DNA from: JALZAA01 sp036005605
GTDB taxonomy: Bacteria; Actinomycetota; Acidimicrobiia; IMCC26256; JACDBD01
DNA length: 35,711 nucleotides
NCBI GenBank assembly: GCA_036005605.1
Contig: DASYQJ010000047.1
Span: 1 to 35,711 of the forward strand
Direction: 5' to 3'
A program made the position numbers and the translations under genes. The notes beneath the pieces are model-generated. The model was not told the DNA's origin and ran no database searches. It worked only from the letters and a program-made list of their open reading frames with translations. Numbering within the stretch: the first letter of the stretch is position 1; each line of letters begins with the position of its first letter. Below, piece after piece: positions 8,047 through 15,739 of the stretch.

Positions 8047-9200
8047 TAGTCCATCGGGACGTTGCGGACGAGCTTGCCGTCGATGCGGTCGAGGATCTCG
8101 TCGAGGGACTCGCCCGTGATCGTGAGGCCGTGGTTGCGCTGGCCGACGACTGCGTGACCGGGGTCGGGCGCCTCGCGCACGAGCTGCGCGACCGCGCCCG
8201 CCAGCTCCACCGTGCCGCACGGGTAGTTGATCTCCGTCGAGTCGATGCCTTCCATCCACGCGTGGACGTGGAGGATGGCGCCGACCTCGGGGTGCTCGTT
8301 GTAGATCATCCAGTGCTCGATCGCGTCGACCGAGACCCGGTTGGGCTTCACCTCGGGCGGGACGCTGAGGATCATCGTGTCGCGCTCGGAGTCGTAGCCC
8401 TGCACGAGCAGGATGTGCTTGCCGACGTCGGTCAGCGCCGACTTGTCGACACCGCTCGCGCTCATCCAGAACTCGGGGCCGAGCGCGCCGTCGGCGGTGC
8501 GGCGAGCGCTGGCGTTCCCGTAGCTGAGACCGCCGATCCCGTACAGCAGCTTCACGTGCCGCAGGTCGCGTTCGGAGAGGATCTCTTCTATCGGGAACGC
8601 CGCCGGCAGTAGGTCGAGGGCGTCGAGGTGCTCACCCGCCCGGCGGATCTGCCGGGTGTGGTCGTCGCCCTCCCACAGCTCCTCGGGCAGATCGGTGCGG
8701 AACTCGTTGGCGATGACCAACCGCGACGACGCCAGCGGCTCCATCCGTTCGAACACCGCGGCGAAGAACTCGTCATCGTTCCCGTTGTGGTGGACGGTGT
8801 ACGTGCCCTGCTCGAGGGTCACGAAGTGGGCGGCCGGTGAGCGGTCCTGGTCGCTGACCATCACGCAGAGGTTGGCGAGCGCCCGCACCATCAGCGGGTA
8901 GCCGGCGCGCAGCACGTCCTCGGGGGGCTCGCCGACGTCGGCGAGGCCGACCACGAACGTGGGCGCAGACTTCCGGCGATACGGGCGGGGCTTCTCGCTG
9001 TCGAGGCGGTTGAGCACGACCTGCACCTCGGGGCCCGGCTCAGGCAGCTCGTGGTATCCCTGCTCGACCATGAGACGGCGGAGGCCCTCGGTGAACCAGC
9101 GCATGCGGGGCGTGCCGTCGTCGCCGTAGGCCGCGAAGGACCGGGGTTCGACGCTGGTCTGGGCGAGCCCGATCCCTGCCGTCTCCACGGTGCGGCTCAT
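8046..9200 (-). CDS. Class II aldolase/adducin-fold protein with long N-terminal extension
   Basis: A 384-residue protein. The C-terminal half (about 205-384) is a class II aldolase/adducin domain: GLSYGNASAR (substrate-phosphate loop), FWMSASGVDK, a zinc-binding HVHAW, and NHGLTITGESLDEI carrying the third His. Such proteins are zinc-dependent aldolases, epimerases or dehydratases acting on small sugar-like substrates. The first ~200 residues are not part of that fold and I do not recognise them; they contain RWFTEGLRRLMVEQGY and conserved-looking charged helices. ATG 9200 is preceded by GAGGGGGA and is the best start. The gene is divergent from a methyltransferase gene 116 bases away. Confidence 0.75.
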   Translation of the reverse strand: MSRTVETAGIGLAQTSVEPRSFAAYGDDGTPRMRWFTEGLRRLMVEQGYHELPEPGPEVQVVLNRLDSEKPRPYRRKSAPTFVVGLADVGEPPEDVLRAGYPLMVRALANLCVMVSDQDRSPAAHFVTLEQGTYTVHHNGNDDEFFAAVFERMEPLASSRLVIANEFRTDLPEELWEGDDHTRQIRRAGEHLDALDLLPAAFPIEEILSERDLRHVKLLYGIGGLSYGNASARRTADGALGPEFWMSASGVDKSALTDVGKHILLVQGYDSERDTMILSVPPEVKPNRVSVDAIEHWMIYNEHPEVGAILHVHAWMEGIDSTEINYPCGTVELAGAVAQLVREAPDPGHAVVGQRNHGLTITGESLDEILDRIDGKLVRNVPMD

Positions 9201-9316
9201 CGACGAATCTCCCCCTCGGGGTGAACGGATGGAGGGCAAGCGTAGGGCGGGGGCCAGATCGATGCAGTCCCGACAAATCGTCCGCCGCCCGCCGGCGCAT
9301 CTGATGCAATCGACCT

Positions 9317-10069
9317 GTGGACGGTCCCGAAGGTTACGACGCCGCCGCCTACGGCGATCGCATCGCCGACGTCTATGACGAGCTGCCCACGCATCCGCGA
9401 GACGCCGACGCCGCGGCCGCGTTCCTGGCGGACCTGGCCGGGCCCGGCCCCGCGCTCGAGCTCGCGATCGGGACCGGGCGGCTCGCCCTGCCGCTGGCCG
9501 AACGCGGCGTCGCCGTCTCCGGGATCGACGCCAGCGAGGCGATGGTCGCGAAGCTCCGGGCCAAGCCGGGCGGTGACCGCATCCCGGTCGCCATCGGCGA
9601 CTTCGCCGACGTGCCCGTCGATGGTCGCTTCGCACTGATCTGCGTCGTCTACACCACGTTCTTCGCGCTGCCCGACCGCGACGCGCAACGCCGCTGCTTC
9701 GAGCGCGTGGCCGATCACCTCGCGCCGGGCGGCCGGTTCGTGGTCGAAGCGTTCGTCCCCGATCCGAGTCGGTTCGAACGCGGCCAGCACGTCGAAGTCA
9801 GGCACGTCGGCGAGGACTCAGTGTTGCTGTCGCTGAGCCGCCACGACGCGGCGACCCAACGCGTCGATTCGTTGCTCGTCCGACTCGGGAACGACAGTGT
9901 CCAGACCTGGCCCGTGCACCTCCGGTACTCCTACCCGAGCGAGCTCGATCTCATGGCCGAGGCCGCGGGGCTGCGGCTCGAGCAACGCTGGGGGGGCTGG
10001 GAGCAGGAGCCGTTCACCGGTGACAGCGTCAAGCACGTCTCTGTGTACGCCGCCACCGGCCCGCGCTAA
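9317..10069 (+). CDS. Class I SAM-dependent methyltransferase
   Basis: A 250-residue Rossmann-fold methyltransferase. Motif I is LELAIGTGRLALPLA (about residues 46-60), followed by the acidic SGIDASEAM at strand 2, GDFADV, and LAPGGRFVVEAF after the fourth strand. The C-terminal part has the long beta-strands common to small-molecule methyltransferases of the ubiE/Methyltransf_25 group; the substrate is unknown. The start is GTG 9317 without a clear ribosome-binding site, so the message may be leaderless. Its TAA stop overlaps the stop of the facing LEH-like gene by 4 bases, so no terminator fits between them. Confidence 0.85.
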   Translation: MDGPEGYDAAAYGDRIADVYDELPTHPRDADAAAAFLADLAGPGPALELAIGTGRLALPLAERGVAVSGIDASEAMVAKLRAKPGGDRIPVAIGDFADVPVDGRFALICVVYTTFFALPDRDAQRRCFERVADHLAPGGRFVVEAFVPDPSRFERGQHVEVRHVGEDSVLLSLSRHDAATQRVDSLLVRLGNDSVQTWPVHLRYSYPSELDLMAEAAGLRLEQRWGGWEQEPFTGDSVKHVSVYAATGPR

Positions 10070-10452
10070 CCGGCGGTCATCTGGTCCATGAACTGCTTCA
10101 TGTCGAAGTAATCGCGCCAGGCCGCGATCTTGCCGTCGCGGACTTCGAAGGTGCCCATCACGGGCAACTCGACCTTGCCGTTCGGCATCACGAACACGTC
10201 GACCCGCTCGGTGAGCACGACGTCGCCGTCGGCCACGATGTTGCGCACGCGGAAATCGATCTGCTCTGCACCGCCGGCGAACCCGGCGATGAACGACTTG
10301 ATCGTGTCGCGACCGGTGAGCGGGTCCATCGGGATGTTGTGGTACACGGCGTCGTCGGTGAAGAACTCGGCGATCTCGTCGGGGTCGACGTTCGACCACA
10401 CGGCGCAGAACCGGCGGACGATCTCGATGGGGTTCTCGTCTTCTTTGGCCAC
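10066..10452 (-). CDS. Limonene-1,2-epoxide hydrolase-like (SnoaL/NTF2 fold) protein
   Basis: A 128-residue NTF2-fold protein. The five catalytic residues described for limonene-1,2-epoxide hydrolase are all identifiable: Y37 and N39 (YHNIPMDPLTG), R83 and D85 (ERVDVF) and D114 (AWRDYFD). A water-activating epoxide hydrolase is thus plausible, although many SnoaL-like relatives have other roles. The GTG start at 10452 has AAGGAGA upstream. It lies 15 bases after the BNR gene and is probably the last gene of a three-gene minus-strand operon (LLM oxidoreductase, BNR protein, this gene). The likely substrate is a hydrophobic epoxide, which is inference. Confidence 0.8.
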   Translation of the reverse strand: MAKEDENPIEIVRRFCAVWSNVDPDEIAEFFTDDAVYHNIPMDPLTGRDTIKSFIAGFAGGAEQIDFRVRNIVADGDVVLTERVDVFVMPNGKVELPVMGTFEVRDGKIAAWRDYFDMKQFMDQMTAG

Positions 10453-10467
10453 AGGTCTCCTTCCGGG

Positions 10468-11373
10468 TCAGGCTGGGTCGATCGCGACTGCGGACACCGG
10501 CGGCAAGCCGTCGGCGAGCACCCGCCACGTGCGTCCGGCGTCCTCGGAGCCGTAGACGACGCCGTCGGCGCCGCCGAACGCGACGTGTGAACCGTCGGTG
10601 TCGAGGCACGCCGTGTCGATGTTGTGCGGCTGCCAGTCGGGCAGTCCGTCCGCGCAGCGCTCGAGCGGGCCGTCCGCGTCGATCGCGCGCCGGTACACCG
10701 CCGCTTCCTCGGTGAACGGCCCGGTCGATGCGCTCACGAACATCATGTCGCCCGCCGTCGCCACCGCCCGACAGTACGAAGCGTGCAAGCCATCGGTGTG
10801 CACGGTCCAGGTCGCGCCGGCGTCGTCGCTCCGGCACAATCCGACAGCCGCCGCTGCGAGCACGAGCCCCGGCCGGTCCGGGTGGGCGCGCACCTGATGG
10901 ACGTCGGCGTCGACGTCGATGGTCGGTTCCCACGTGGCGCCACCGTCCGTGGACCGGGGTATACCGCCGACGTGCACGTTGGCGAGCAGGACGTCACCGG
11001 CGGTCGCCGTCAGCGATCGCACATAGGGCTTGCGGCTCCCGACCGCGTGCCAGTCGTCCCGGCCGGCGATCGTCTGGAATCCCTCGATGGGCTCGAAACG
11101 CTTGTCCTTGAAGACGCGCGCGAGCGACGAACCCCAGCCGACGATCGCCTCGTCGGTCCGGGAGAGCAGCGCGCCGTGGATCCCGAGCGAGCGCTCGGGG
11201 CTTCGCACGGTGAGGGTCTGTCGCCAGCCGCCGTCCGCCCGGTACACGACGGTTTCGCCGTCGAAGATCGCCCAGTCCCGGCTGAGCGCGGTGACCGCAT
11301 GCCCGGCGACCTCGCGTTCCGGCGAGCCGTCGAGCGCAAAGAGCCCGTCCGCGGTCCCGACGCGCACCCTCAT
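10468..11373 (-). CDS. BNR-repeat beta-propeller protein
   Basis: A 301-residue protein with at least three BNR/Asp-box repeats: RSTDGGATW, RSDDAGATW and GSEDAGRTW, the sialidase-type turn motif SxDxGxTW. This indicates a beta-propeller of the WD40/YVTN/BNR class. No signal peptide or membrane segment is seen, so it is probably cytoplasmic, unlike secreted sialidases. It lacks an obvious sialidase catalytic set and may be a binding or scaffold protein. Its ATG overlaps the stop of the upstream LLM gene by 4 bases (ATGA at 11370-11373), implying coupled translation and a shared pathway. Confidence 0.75.
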   Translation of the reverse strand: MRVRVGTADGLFALDGSPEREVAGHAVTALSRDWAIFDGETVVYRADGGWRQTLTVRSPERSLGIHGALLSRTDEAIVGWGSSLARVFKDKRFEPIEGFQTIAGRDDWHAVGSRKPYVRSLTATAGDVLLANVHVGGIPRSTDGGATWEPTIDVDADVHQVRAHPDRPGLVLAAAAVGLCRSDDAGATWTVHTDGLHASYCRAVATAGDMMFVSASTGPFTEEAAVYRRAIDADGPLERCADGLPDWQPHNIDTACLDTDGSHVAFGGADGVVYGSEDAGRTWRVLADGLPPVSAVAIDPA

Positions 11374-12383
11374 GCGCCCACCTTGAACCCCTCGAGCACC
11401 ACCGCCCAGCGCGCCGGGTCGGCACGGTAGGGCGCGTTGAAACTGATCCGGTCGACGAGGTCGCCGAAGCGCGCCAGTACCCGAGGCGCGATCTCCTCCG
11501 GCCTCCCGCGCACGGTGAAGGTGTCGACGAGCTCGTCGCCGATCAGACCGCCCATCTCCTCCCAGCGTCCTTCCTTGGAGAGCCGGTTGAGCTCGGGCTG
11601 GAGGTCGCCCCAGCCGTGCACGTCGAGCACGCGCCGGTATGCCGGAGTCGAGCCGTAGAACGCGAGCTGGCGGCGGACGCCCCCTTCGGCGGCGGCGATC
11701 TCGTCGTCGGAATCGCCGGTCACGATCATCAGCGGGAATGCGATCTCGAACCCGTCGCGCGTCCGGCCGGCACGGTCGAACCCGCGCTCGAGCGCCGGAA
11801 GCGTGACTTCGCGCAGGAAACGCTCGGTGCTGAAGGGATGGACAAGGAACCCGTCGGCGACCTCACCGGCGACCTCGGTCATCGCCGGCCCGACGCCTGC
11901 CAGCCAGAGGCGCGGCGGTCCGTACGGGTTCGGGCCCGGGTTGAAGAACGGGGTCATGAGCGTGTGGCGATAGAAGTCGCCGTCGAATCGCAGCGGCGCG
12001 CCCTCGTGCCAGCACGCCCAGATGGCGCGGATCGCGAGCGCGAGCTCGCGCATGCGGGGGGCCGGCTTGGACCACGGCATCGAGAACCGCTTCTCGATGT
12101 GCGGTCGGATCTGCGAGCCGAGCCCGAGGATGAAGCGCCCCTCCGACACGCTCTGCAGGTCGTACGCCGTCTGCGCCAACGTCATCGGGTTGCGGGCGAA
12201 CGCCACCGCGATGGCCGTCGAGAGCTCGAGGCGCTCGGTGTGCTCGGCGGCGAGCAGCACGGGGAGGAACGGGTCGTGCGGGCCTTCGAACGTGTACGCG
12301 CCGTCGTAGCCGCCGGCCTCGAGCTGGCGTGCCCGGTTCGCGATCTCGCCGAGATTGTCGGTGAGCGACCCGTCGATCTGCAC
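11370..12383 (-). CDS. LLM-class F420-dependent oxidoreductase
   Basis: A 337-residue luciferase-like TIM-barrel protein. It shows the expected N-terminal strand with EAGGYDGAYTFEGPHDPF, the ERLELSTAIAVAFARNP segment, RFILGLGSQIRPHIEKRF, and WLAGVGPAMTEVAGEVADGFLVHP near the flavin-phosphate site. These features fit the actinobacterial F420-dependent group (MSMEG_2256-like) rather than FMN-dependent luciferases; cofactor choice is inference. The GTG start at 12383 follows AAAGGAG. It heads the minus-strand operon with the BNR and LEH-like genes, and is divergent from ilvD across 134 bases of repeat-containing DNA. Confidence 0.87.
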   Translation of the reverse strand: MQIDGSLTDNLGEIANRARQLEAGGYDGAYTFEGPHDPFLPVLLAAEHTERLELSTAIAVAFARNPMTLAQTAYDLQSVSEGRFILGLGSQIRPHIEKRFSMPWSKPAPRMRELALAIRAIWACWHEGAPLRFDGDFYRHTLMTPFFNPGPNPYGPPRLWLAGVGPAMTEVAGEVADGFLVHPFSTERFLREVTLPALERGFDRAGRTRDGFEIAFPLMIVTGDSDDEIAAAEGGVRRQLAFYGSTPAYRRVLDVHGWGDLQPELNRLSKEGRWEEMGGLIGDELVDTFTVRGRPEEIAPRVLARFGDLVDRISFNAPYRADPARWAVVLEGFKVGA

Positions 12384-12400
12384 GTCTGCTCCTTTGTCGC

Positions 12401-12440
12401 CGTCGCAAGCTCCGGCTTTGCAGCGACGGTCGGCAAAGCC
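12401..12440. repeat. Nested inverted repeats in the LLM/ilvD divergent gap
   Basis: Two overlapping inverted repeats share one arm. CGTCGC (12401) pairs with GCGACG (12423), with AAGC/GCTT inside. Alternatively GGCTTTGC (12414-12421) pairs perfectly with GCAAAGCC (12433-12440). They cannot form together. They could be an operator or a leader structure; nothing further is supported. Confidence 0.4.
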
Positions 12441-12517
12441 GCCGCCGCTGCCTGGGATCGTACGTCCGTCGTGGAACGCGAGAGAGGGGCGCGAACGGCG
12501 GCGGTACGCTGAACCGC

Positions 12518-14200
12518 ATGAGCGAAGACCTGAAGCCACGCAGCCGCGAAGTCACGGACGGCATGGAACGAGCCGGAGCGCGGGCGATGCTGCGGGCCAT
12601 CGGGATGACGGACGCCGACTGGGACAAGCCGCAGATCGGCGTGGCGTCGAGCTGGAACGAGGTCACGCCGTGCAACATGCCGCTCGACCGGCTCGCGAAG
12701 CGCGCCAAAGACGGCGTTCGCGCCGCTGACGGATTCCCCATCGAGTTCGTCACGATCGCGGTCAGCGACGGCATCTCGATGGGGCACGAGGGCATGCGCG
12801 CCTCGCTGGTGAGCCGCGAGGTCATCGCCGACTCGATCGAGACGATGATGCACGCCGAGCGGTTCGACGGGATGGTCACCTTCGCCGGCTGCGACAAGAG
12901 CCTGCCCGGCATGCTGATGGCCGCCGGCCGCCTCAATCTTCCTTCGGTGTTCCTCTACGGCGGCGCCATCCTCCCCGGCCACTGGAAGGACCAGGCGCTC
13001 GACGTCGTCAGCGTGTTCGAGGCCATCGGCGCCTGCGCGGCCGGCACGATCACCGAGAACGAGCTCGGTGAGATCGAGCGGCGGGCGTGCCCGACGGAGG
13101 GCTCGTGCGCGGGGATGTTCACGGCCAACACGATGGCGTCGGCGGCCGAGGCGCTCGGCATGTGCCTGCCCGGCAGCTCGGCACCGCCGGCGGTGGACCG
13201 GCGCCGCGACGACTTCGCCTTCGACTCGGGCCGCGCGGTCGTGGGGCTGCTCGAGGCCGGGATCCGGCCCCGCCAGATCATGACCAAGCCCGCCTTCGAG
13301 AACGCGATCGCAGTGGTGAACGCACTTGGCGGGTCGACCAACGCCGTGTTGCACCTGCTCGCCATCGCCCACGAATCGGAAGTCGAGCTCGAGCTCGACG
13401 ACTTCAACCGCATCGCCGCCAAGGTGCCGCACATCGCCGACACGAAGCCGCACGGCAAGTACCACATGGCCGACATCGACCGCATCGGTGGCGTGCAAGT
13501 CGTGCTGCGCGAGCTCCTCGAAGCGGGGCTCTTGCACGGCGACTGCCTGACGGTCACGGGCAGGACTCTGGCCGAGAACCTTGCCGACCTCGACCCGCCC
13601 GCGCCCGACGGCGAGGTCGTGCACTCCTTGCGCGAGCCCATCCACACCGAAGGCGGCATCGTCGTGCTGCGCGGCTCGATGGCGCCCAACGGCGCGGTCG
13701 TGAAAGTCGCCGGGCTCGACACCGACCGCTTCGAAGGTGTCGCACGTGTCTTCGACGGTGAAGACGCGGCGATGGATGCCGTCCTCGGCGGGAGGATCAA
13801 CGCCGGCGACGTCGTGGTGATCCGCTACGAAGGCCCGAAGGGTGGTCCCGGGATGCGAGAGATGCTCGCCGTCACCGGTGCCATGAAGGGCGCGGGCCGC
13901 GGTGCAGACGCCGCGCTCGTGACCGACGGTCGGTTCTCGGGCGGTACGCATGGCTACTGCGTGGGGCACGTCTCGCCCGAGGCCGTCGACGGCGGACCGA
14001 TCGCGTTCGTCGAGGACGGCGACCGCATCGTGATCGACGCCGGCCGACACACGCTCGACCTCCTGGTCGACGACGCCCAGCTCGCCCGCCGCAGGTCGGA
14101 CTGGAAGCTGCCCGAGCCGCGCTACACGAGCGGCGTCCTCGCCAAGTACGCCAAGCTCGCCCAGGGCGCCGAGCGCGGCGCGATCACGACCGCCTCATGA
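12518..14200 (+). CDS. ilvD: Dihydroxy-acid dehydratase
   Basis: A 560-residue Fe-S dehydratase that converts dihydroxyisovalerate and dihydroxymethylvalerate to the 2-oxo acids in valine/isoleucine synthesis. The three cluster cysteines are present: C52 (TPCNMP), C125 (GCDKSLPG) and C197 (CPTEGSCAGMF). The spacing and the C-terminal DGRFSGGTHG motif are those of IlvD rather than Edd. The ATG start at 12518 gives the normal N-terminus. It stands apart from ilvBNC, which lies about 6.8 kb downstream. The stop codon is built into the following hairpin. Confidence 0.96.
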   Translation: MSEDLKPRSREVTDGMERAGARAMLRAIGMTDADWDKPQIGVASSWNEVTPCNMPLDRLAKRAKDGVRAADGFPIEFVTIAVSDGISMGHEGMRASLVSREVIADSIETMMHAERFDGMVTFAGCDKSLPGMLMAAGRLNLPSVFLYGGAILPGHWKDQALDVVSVFEAIGACAAGTITENELGEIERRACPTEGSCAGMFTANTMASAAEALGMCLPGSSAPPAVDRRRDDFAFDSGRAVVGLLEAGIRPRQIMTKPAFENAIAVVNALGGSTNAVLHLLAIAHESEVELELDDFNRIAAKVPHIADTKPHGKYHMADIDRIGGVQVVLRELLEAGLLHGDCLTVTGRTLAENLADLDPPAPDGEVVHSLREPIHTEGGIVVLRGSMAPNGAVVKVAGLDTDRFEGVARVFDGEDAAMDAVLGGRINAGDVVVIRYEGPKGGPGMREMLAVTGAMKGAGRGADAALVTDGRFSGGTHGYCVGHVSPEAVDGGPIAFVEDGDRIVIDAGRHTLDLLVDDAQLARRRSDWKLPEPRYTSGVLAKYAKLAQGAERGAITTAS

Positions 14201-14241
14201 TGCGTACCTGAAGCCCGCTGAGCGGGCTCTCGGTACGTATC
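14199..14241. terminator. Compound hairpin after ilvD
   Basis: Outer arms GATGCGTACC (14199-14208) and GGTACGTATC (14232-14241) pair over 10 positions with one G-T wobble. Inside them AGCCCG-CTGAG-CGGGCT forms a second hairpin. It begins in the ilvD stop codon and ends before the next gene. The outer bases TGATGCGT and ATCTAG are shared with the hairpin after gatB. Confidence 0.65.
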
Positions 14242-14253
14242 TAGGAGCACGCC

Positions 14254-15042
14254 GTGCCCGAAGGCGTCGAGGTCGAGTACGCGCGCCGGCTCATCGAGGA
14301 GCGCGCGGTGGGCCGCAAGATCGCCGGGATCGACGCGCCGGACGCGTGGTACCTCAAGCGCGGACTCACCGCCGCCGCCCTCGAGTCCGCGCTGACCGGC
14401 CACCGGCTCACGGCCGCCCGCCGCCGCGGCAAACTGATGCTGCTCGACACCGATCGCGCCGGCCCGACGCTCGGTCTGCACCTCGGCATGAGCGGACGCG
14501 TCCTGATCGACGACCACGCCGCCGGCGATCCGCTCATCTACGGCAGCAATCGCGAGAACCCCGTCTGGCACCGCTTCACGCTGCGCTTCGCCGACGGCGG
14601 CTCCCTCGCCATGCGCGATCCGCGCCGCCTCGGGGCCGTCGAGCTCGACCCCGACGAGGAACGCCTCGGTCCCGACGCGTTCGAGGTCACGCAAGCGCAG
14701 CTCGACCACGTGCTCACGCGCAGCCGCGCGCCGGTCAAGGCGGTGCTGATGGACCAGTCCCGCATCGCCGGCCTCGGCAATCTGCTCGTCGACGAGGTCC
14801 TGTGGCGGGCCGGCATCGACCCGGCCCGACCGGCGTGTGAGCTCGACCGCAACGAGCGCCGCCGCGTGCACCGCGCCGTCCGCCGAACATTGCAGTTGAC
14901 CCTCCAGCGAGGCGGATCGCACACCGGGGACCACATGGCCCAGCGCGTCGCGGGCGGCGTGTGCCCGAAGGACGGCACACCACTCGAACGGCGGACCGTG
15001 GCCGGTCGCACCACGTTCTCCTGCCCGCAGCACCAACGCTGA
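14254..15042 (+). CDS. Fpg/Nei-family DNA glycosylase with altered zinc finger
   Basis: A 262-residue DNA glycosylase/AP lyase of base excision repair. The catalytic N-terminus is present after Met removal (P2, E3), as are the beta-hairpin Lys (K60 in RRGKLML), M79 (HLGMSGR) and the helix-two-turn-helix (GLGNLLVDEVLWRAGI). The C-terminal zinc finger keeps R252 (AGRTTFSC), but its four ligands read C237, D240, C257, H260 instead of four Cys. Whether it is MutM-like (8-oxoG) or Nei-like (oxidised pyrimidines) is not clear; MPEGVE, with Gly at residue 4, favours Nei-like. The GTG start 14254 is fixed by the invariant P2-E3. The response regulator begins 22 bases downstream. Confidence 0.85.
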   Translation: MPEGVEVEYARRLIEERAVGRKIAGIDAPDAWYLKRGLTAAALESALTGHRLTAARRRGKLMLLDTDRAGPTLGLHLGMSGRVLIDDHAAGDPLIYGSNRENPVWHRFTLRFADGGSLAMRDPRRLGAVELDPDEERLGPDAFEVTQAQLDHVLTRSRAPVKAVLMDQSRIAGLGNLLVDEVLWRAGIDPARPACELDRNERRRVHRAVRRTLQLTLQRGGSHTGDHMAQRVAGGVCPKDGTPLERRTVAGRTTFSCPQHQR

Positions 15043-15064
15043 GGTCGCGCCGTACCATTCGGGC

Positions 15065-15739
15065 GTGCGGGTCCTCGTCGTGGAGGACGAGTCCAAGATG
15101 GCGACCCTCGTGCGCAAAGCGCTCGAGCTCGAGGGCTACTCGGTCGATGTTGCGATGACCGGCACCGACGCCGTCTGGATGGGCACCGAGAACGAGTACG
15201 ACGCCATCGTGCTCGACGTGATGATCCCCGAGCCCGACGGCTTCGAGGTATGCCGGCGCCTGCGCGCCGACGGCCGCTGGGCCCCGATCCTGCTGCTGAC
15301 CGCCCGCGACAGCGTCGACGACCGTGTGATCGGACTCGACGCCGGCGCCGACGACTACATCCCGAAGCCGTTCTCCTTCGAAGAGCTGTACGCGCGGCTG
15401 CGAGCGCTCACCCGACGAGGCGCCCCACGGCGTCCGCATGTCCTCGAGATCGGCGACCTCGAGCTCGACCCGGCCCGACACCGTGTGACGCGCGCCGGCA
15501 AAGAGGTTGAACTGAGCCCCAAGGAGTTCGCGCTGCTCGACCTGTTCATGCGCCACGCCGATGAAGTCCTGAGCCGCACCACGATTCTCGAGCACGTCTG
15601 GGACTTCGCGTACGACGGCACGTCGAACGTCGTCGACGTCTACGTACGCTACCTGCGCGAGAAGATCGACCGGCCCTTCGACCGCACGACCCTCGAGACC
15701 GTCCGGGGCGTCGGGTACCGGCTCCGGAGCGACGCGTGA
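15065..15739 (+). CDS. OmpR-family response regulator
   Basis: A 224-residue two-component transcription factor. The receiver domain (1-115) has the acidic pair E7/D8, phosphoacceptor D51 (VLDVMIPEPDG), the LLLTARD switch threonine and the KPFSFEEL lysine. The winged-helix DNA-binding domain (about 125-222) ends in the VRGVGYRL motif. It is coupled to the kinase gene by a 4-base GTGA overlap. The target genes are unknown; the following methyltransferase is only a positional candidate. The GTG start at 15065 places VLVVEDE at the usual position. Confidence 0.93.
   Translation: MRVLVVEDESKMATLVRKALELEGYSVDVAMTGTDAVWMGTENEYDAIVLDVMIPEPDGFEVCRRLRADGRWAPILLLTARDSVDDRVIGLDAGADDYIPKPFSFEELYARLRALTRRGAPRRPHVLEIGDLELDPARHRVTRAGKEVELSPKEFALLDLFMRHADEVLSRTTILEHVWDFAYDGTSNVVDVYVRYLREKIDRPFDRTTLETVRGVGYRLRSDA

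Noticed and set aside
12182..14050. A 622-codon minus-strand frame over ilvD
   Set aside because: Low-complexity His/Asp/Arg/Val composition and no motif; shadow of ilvD.
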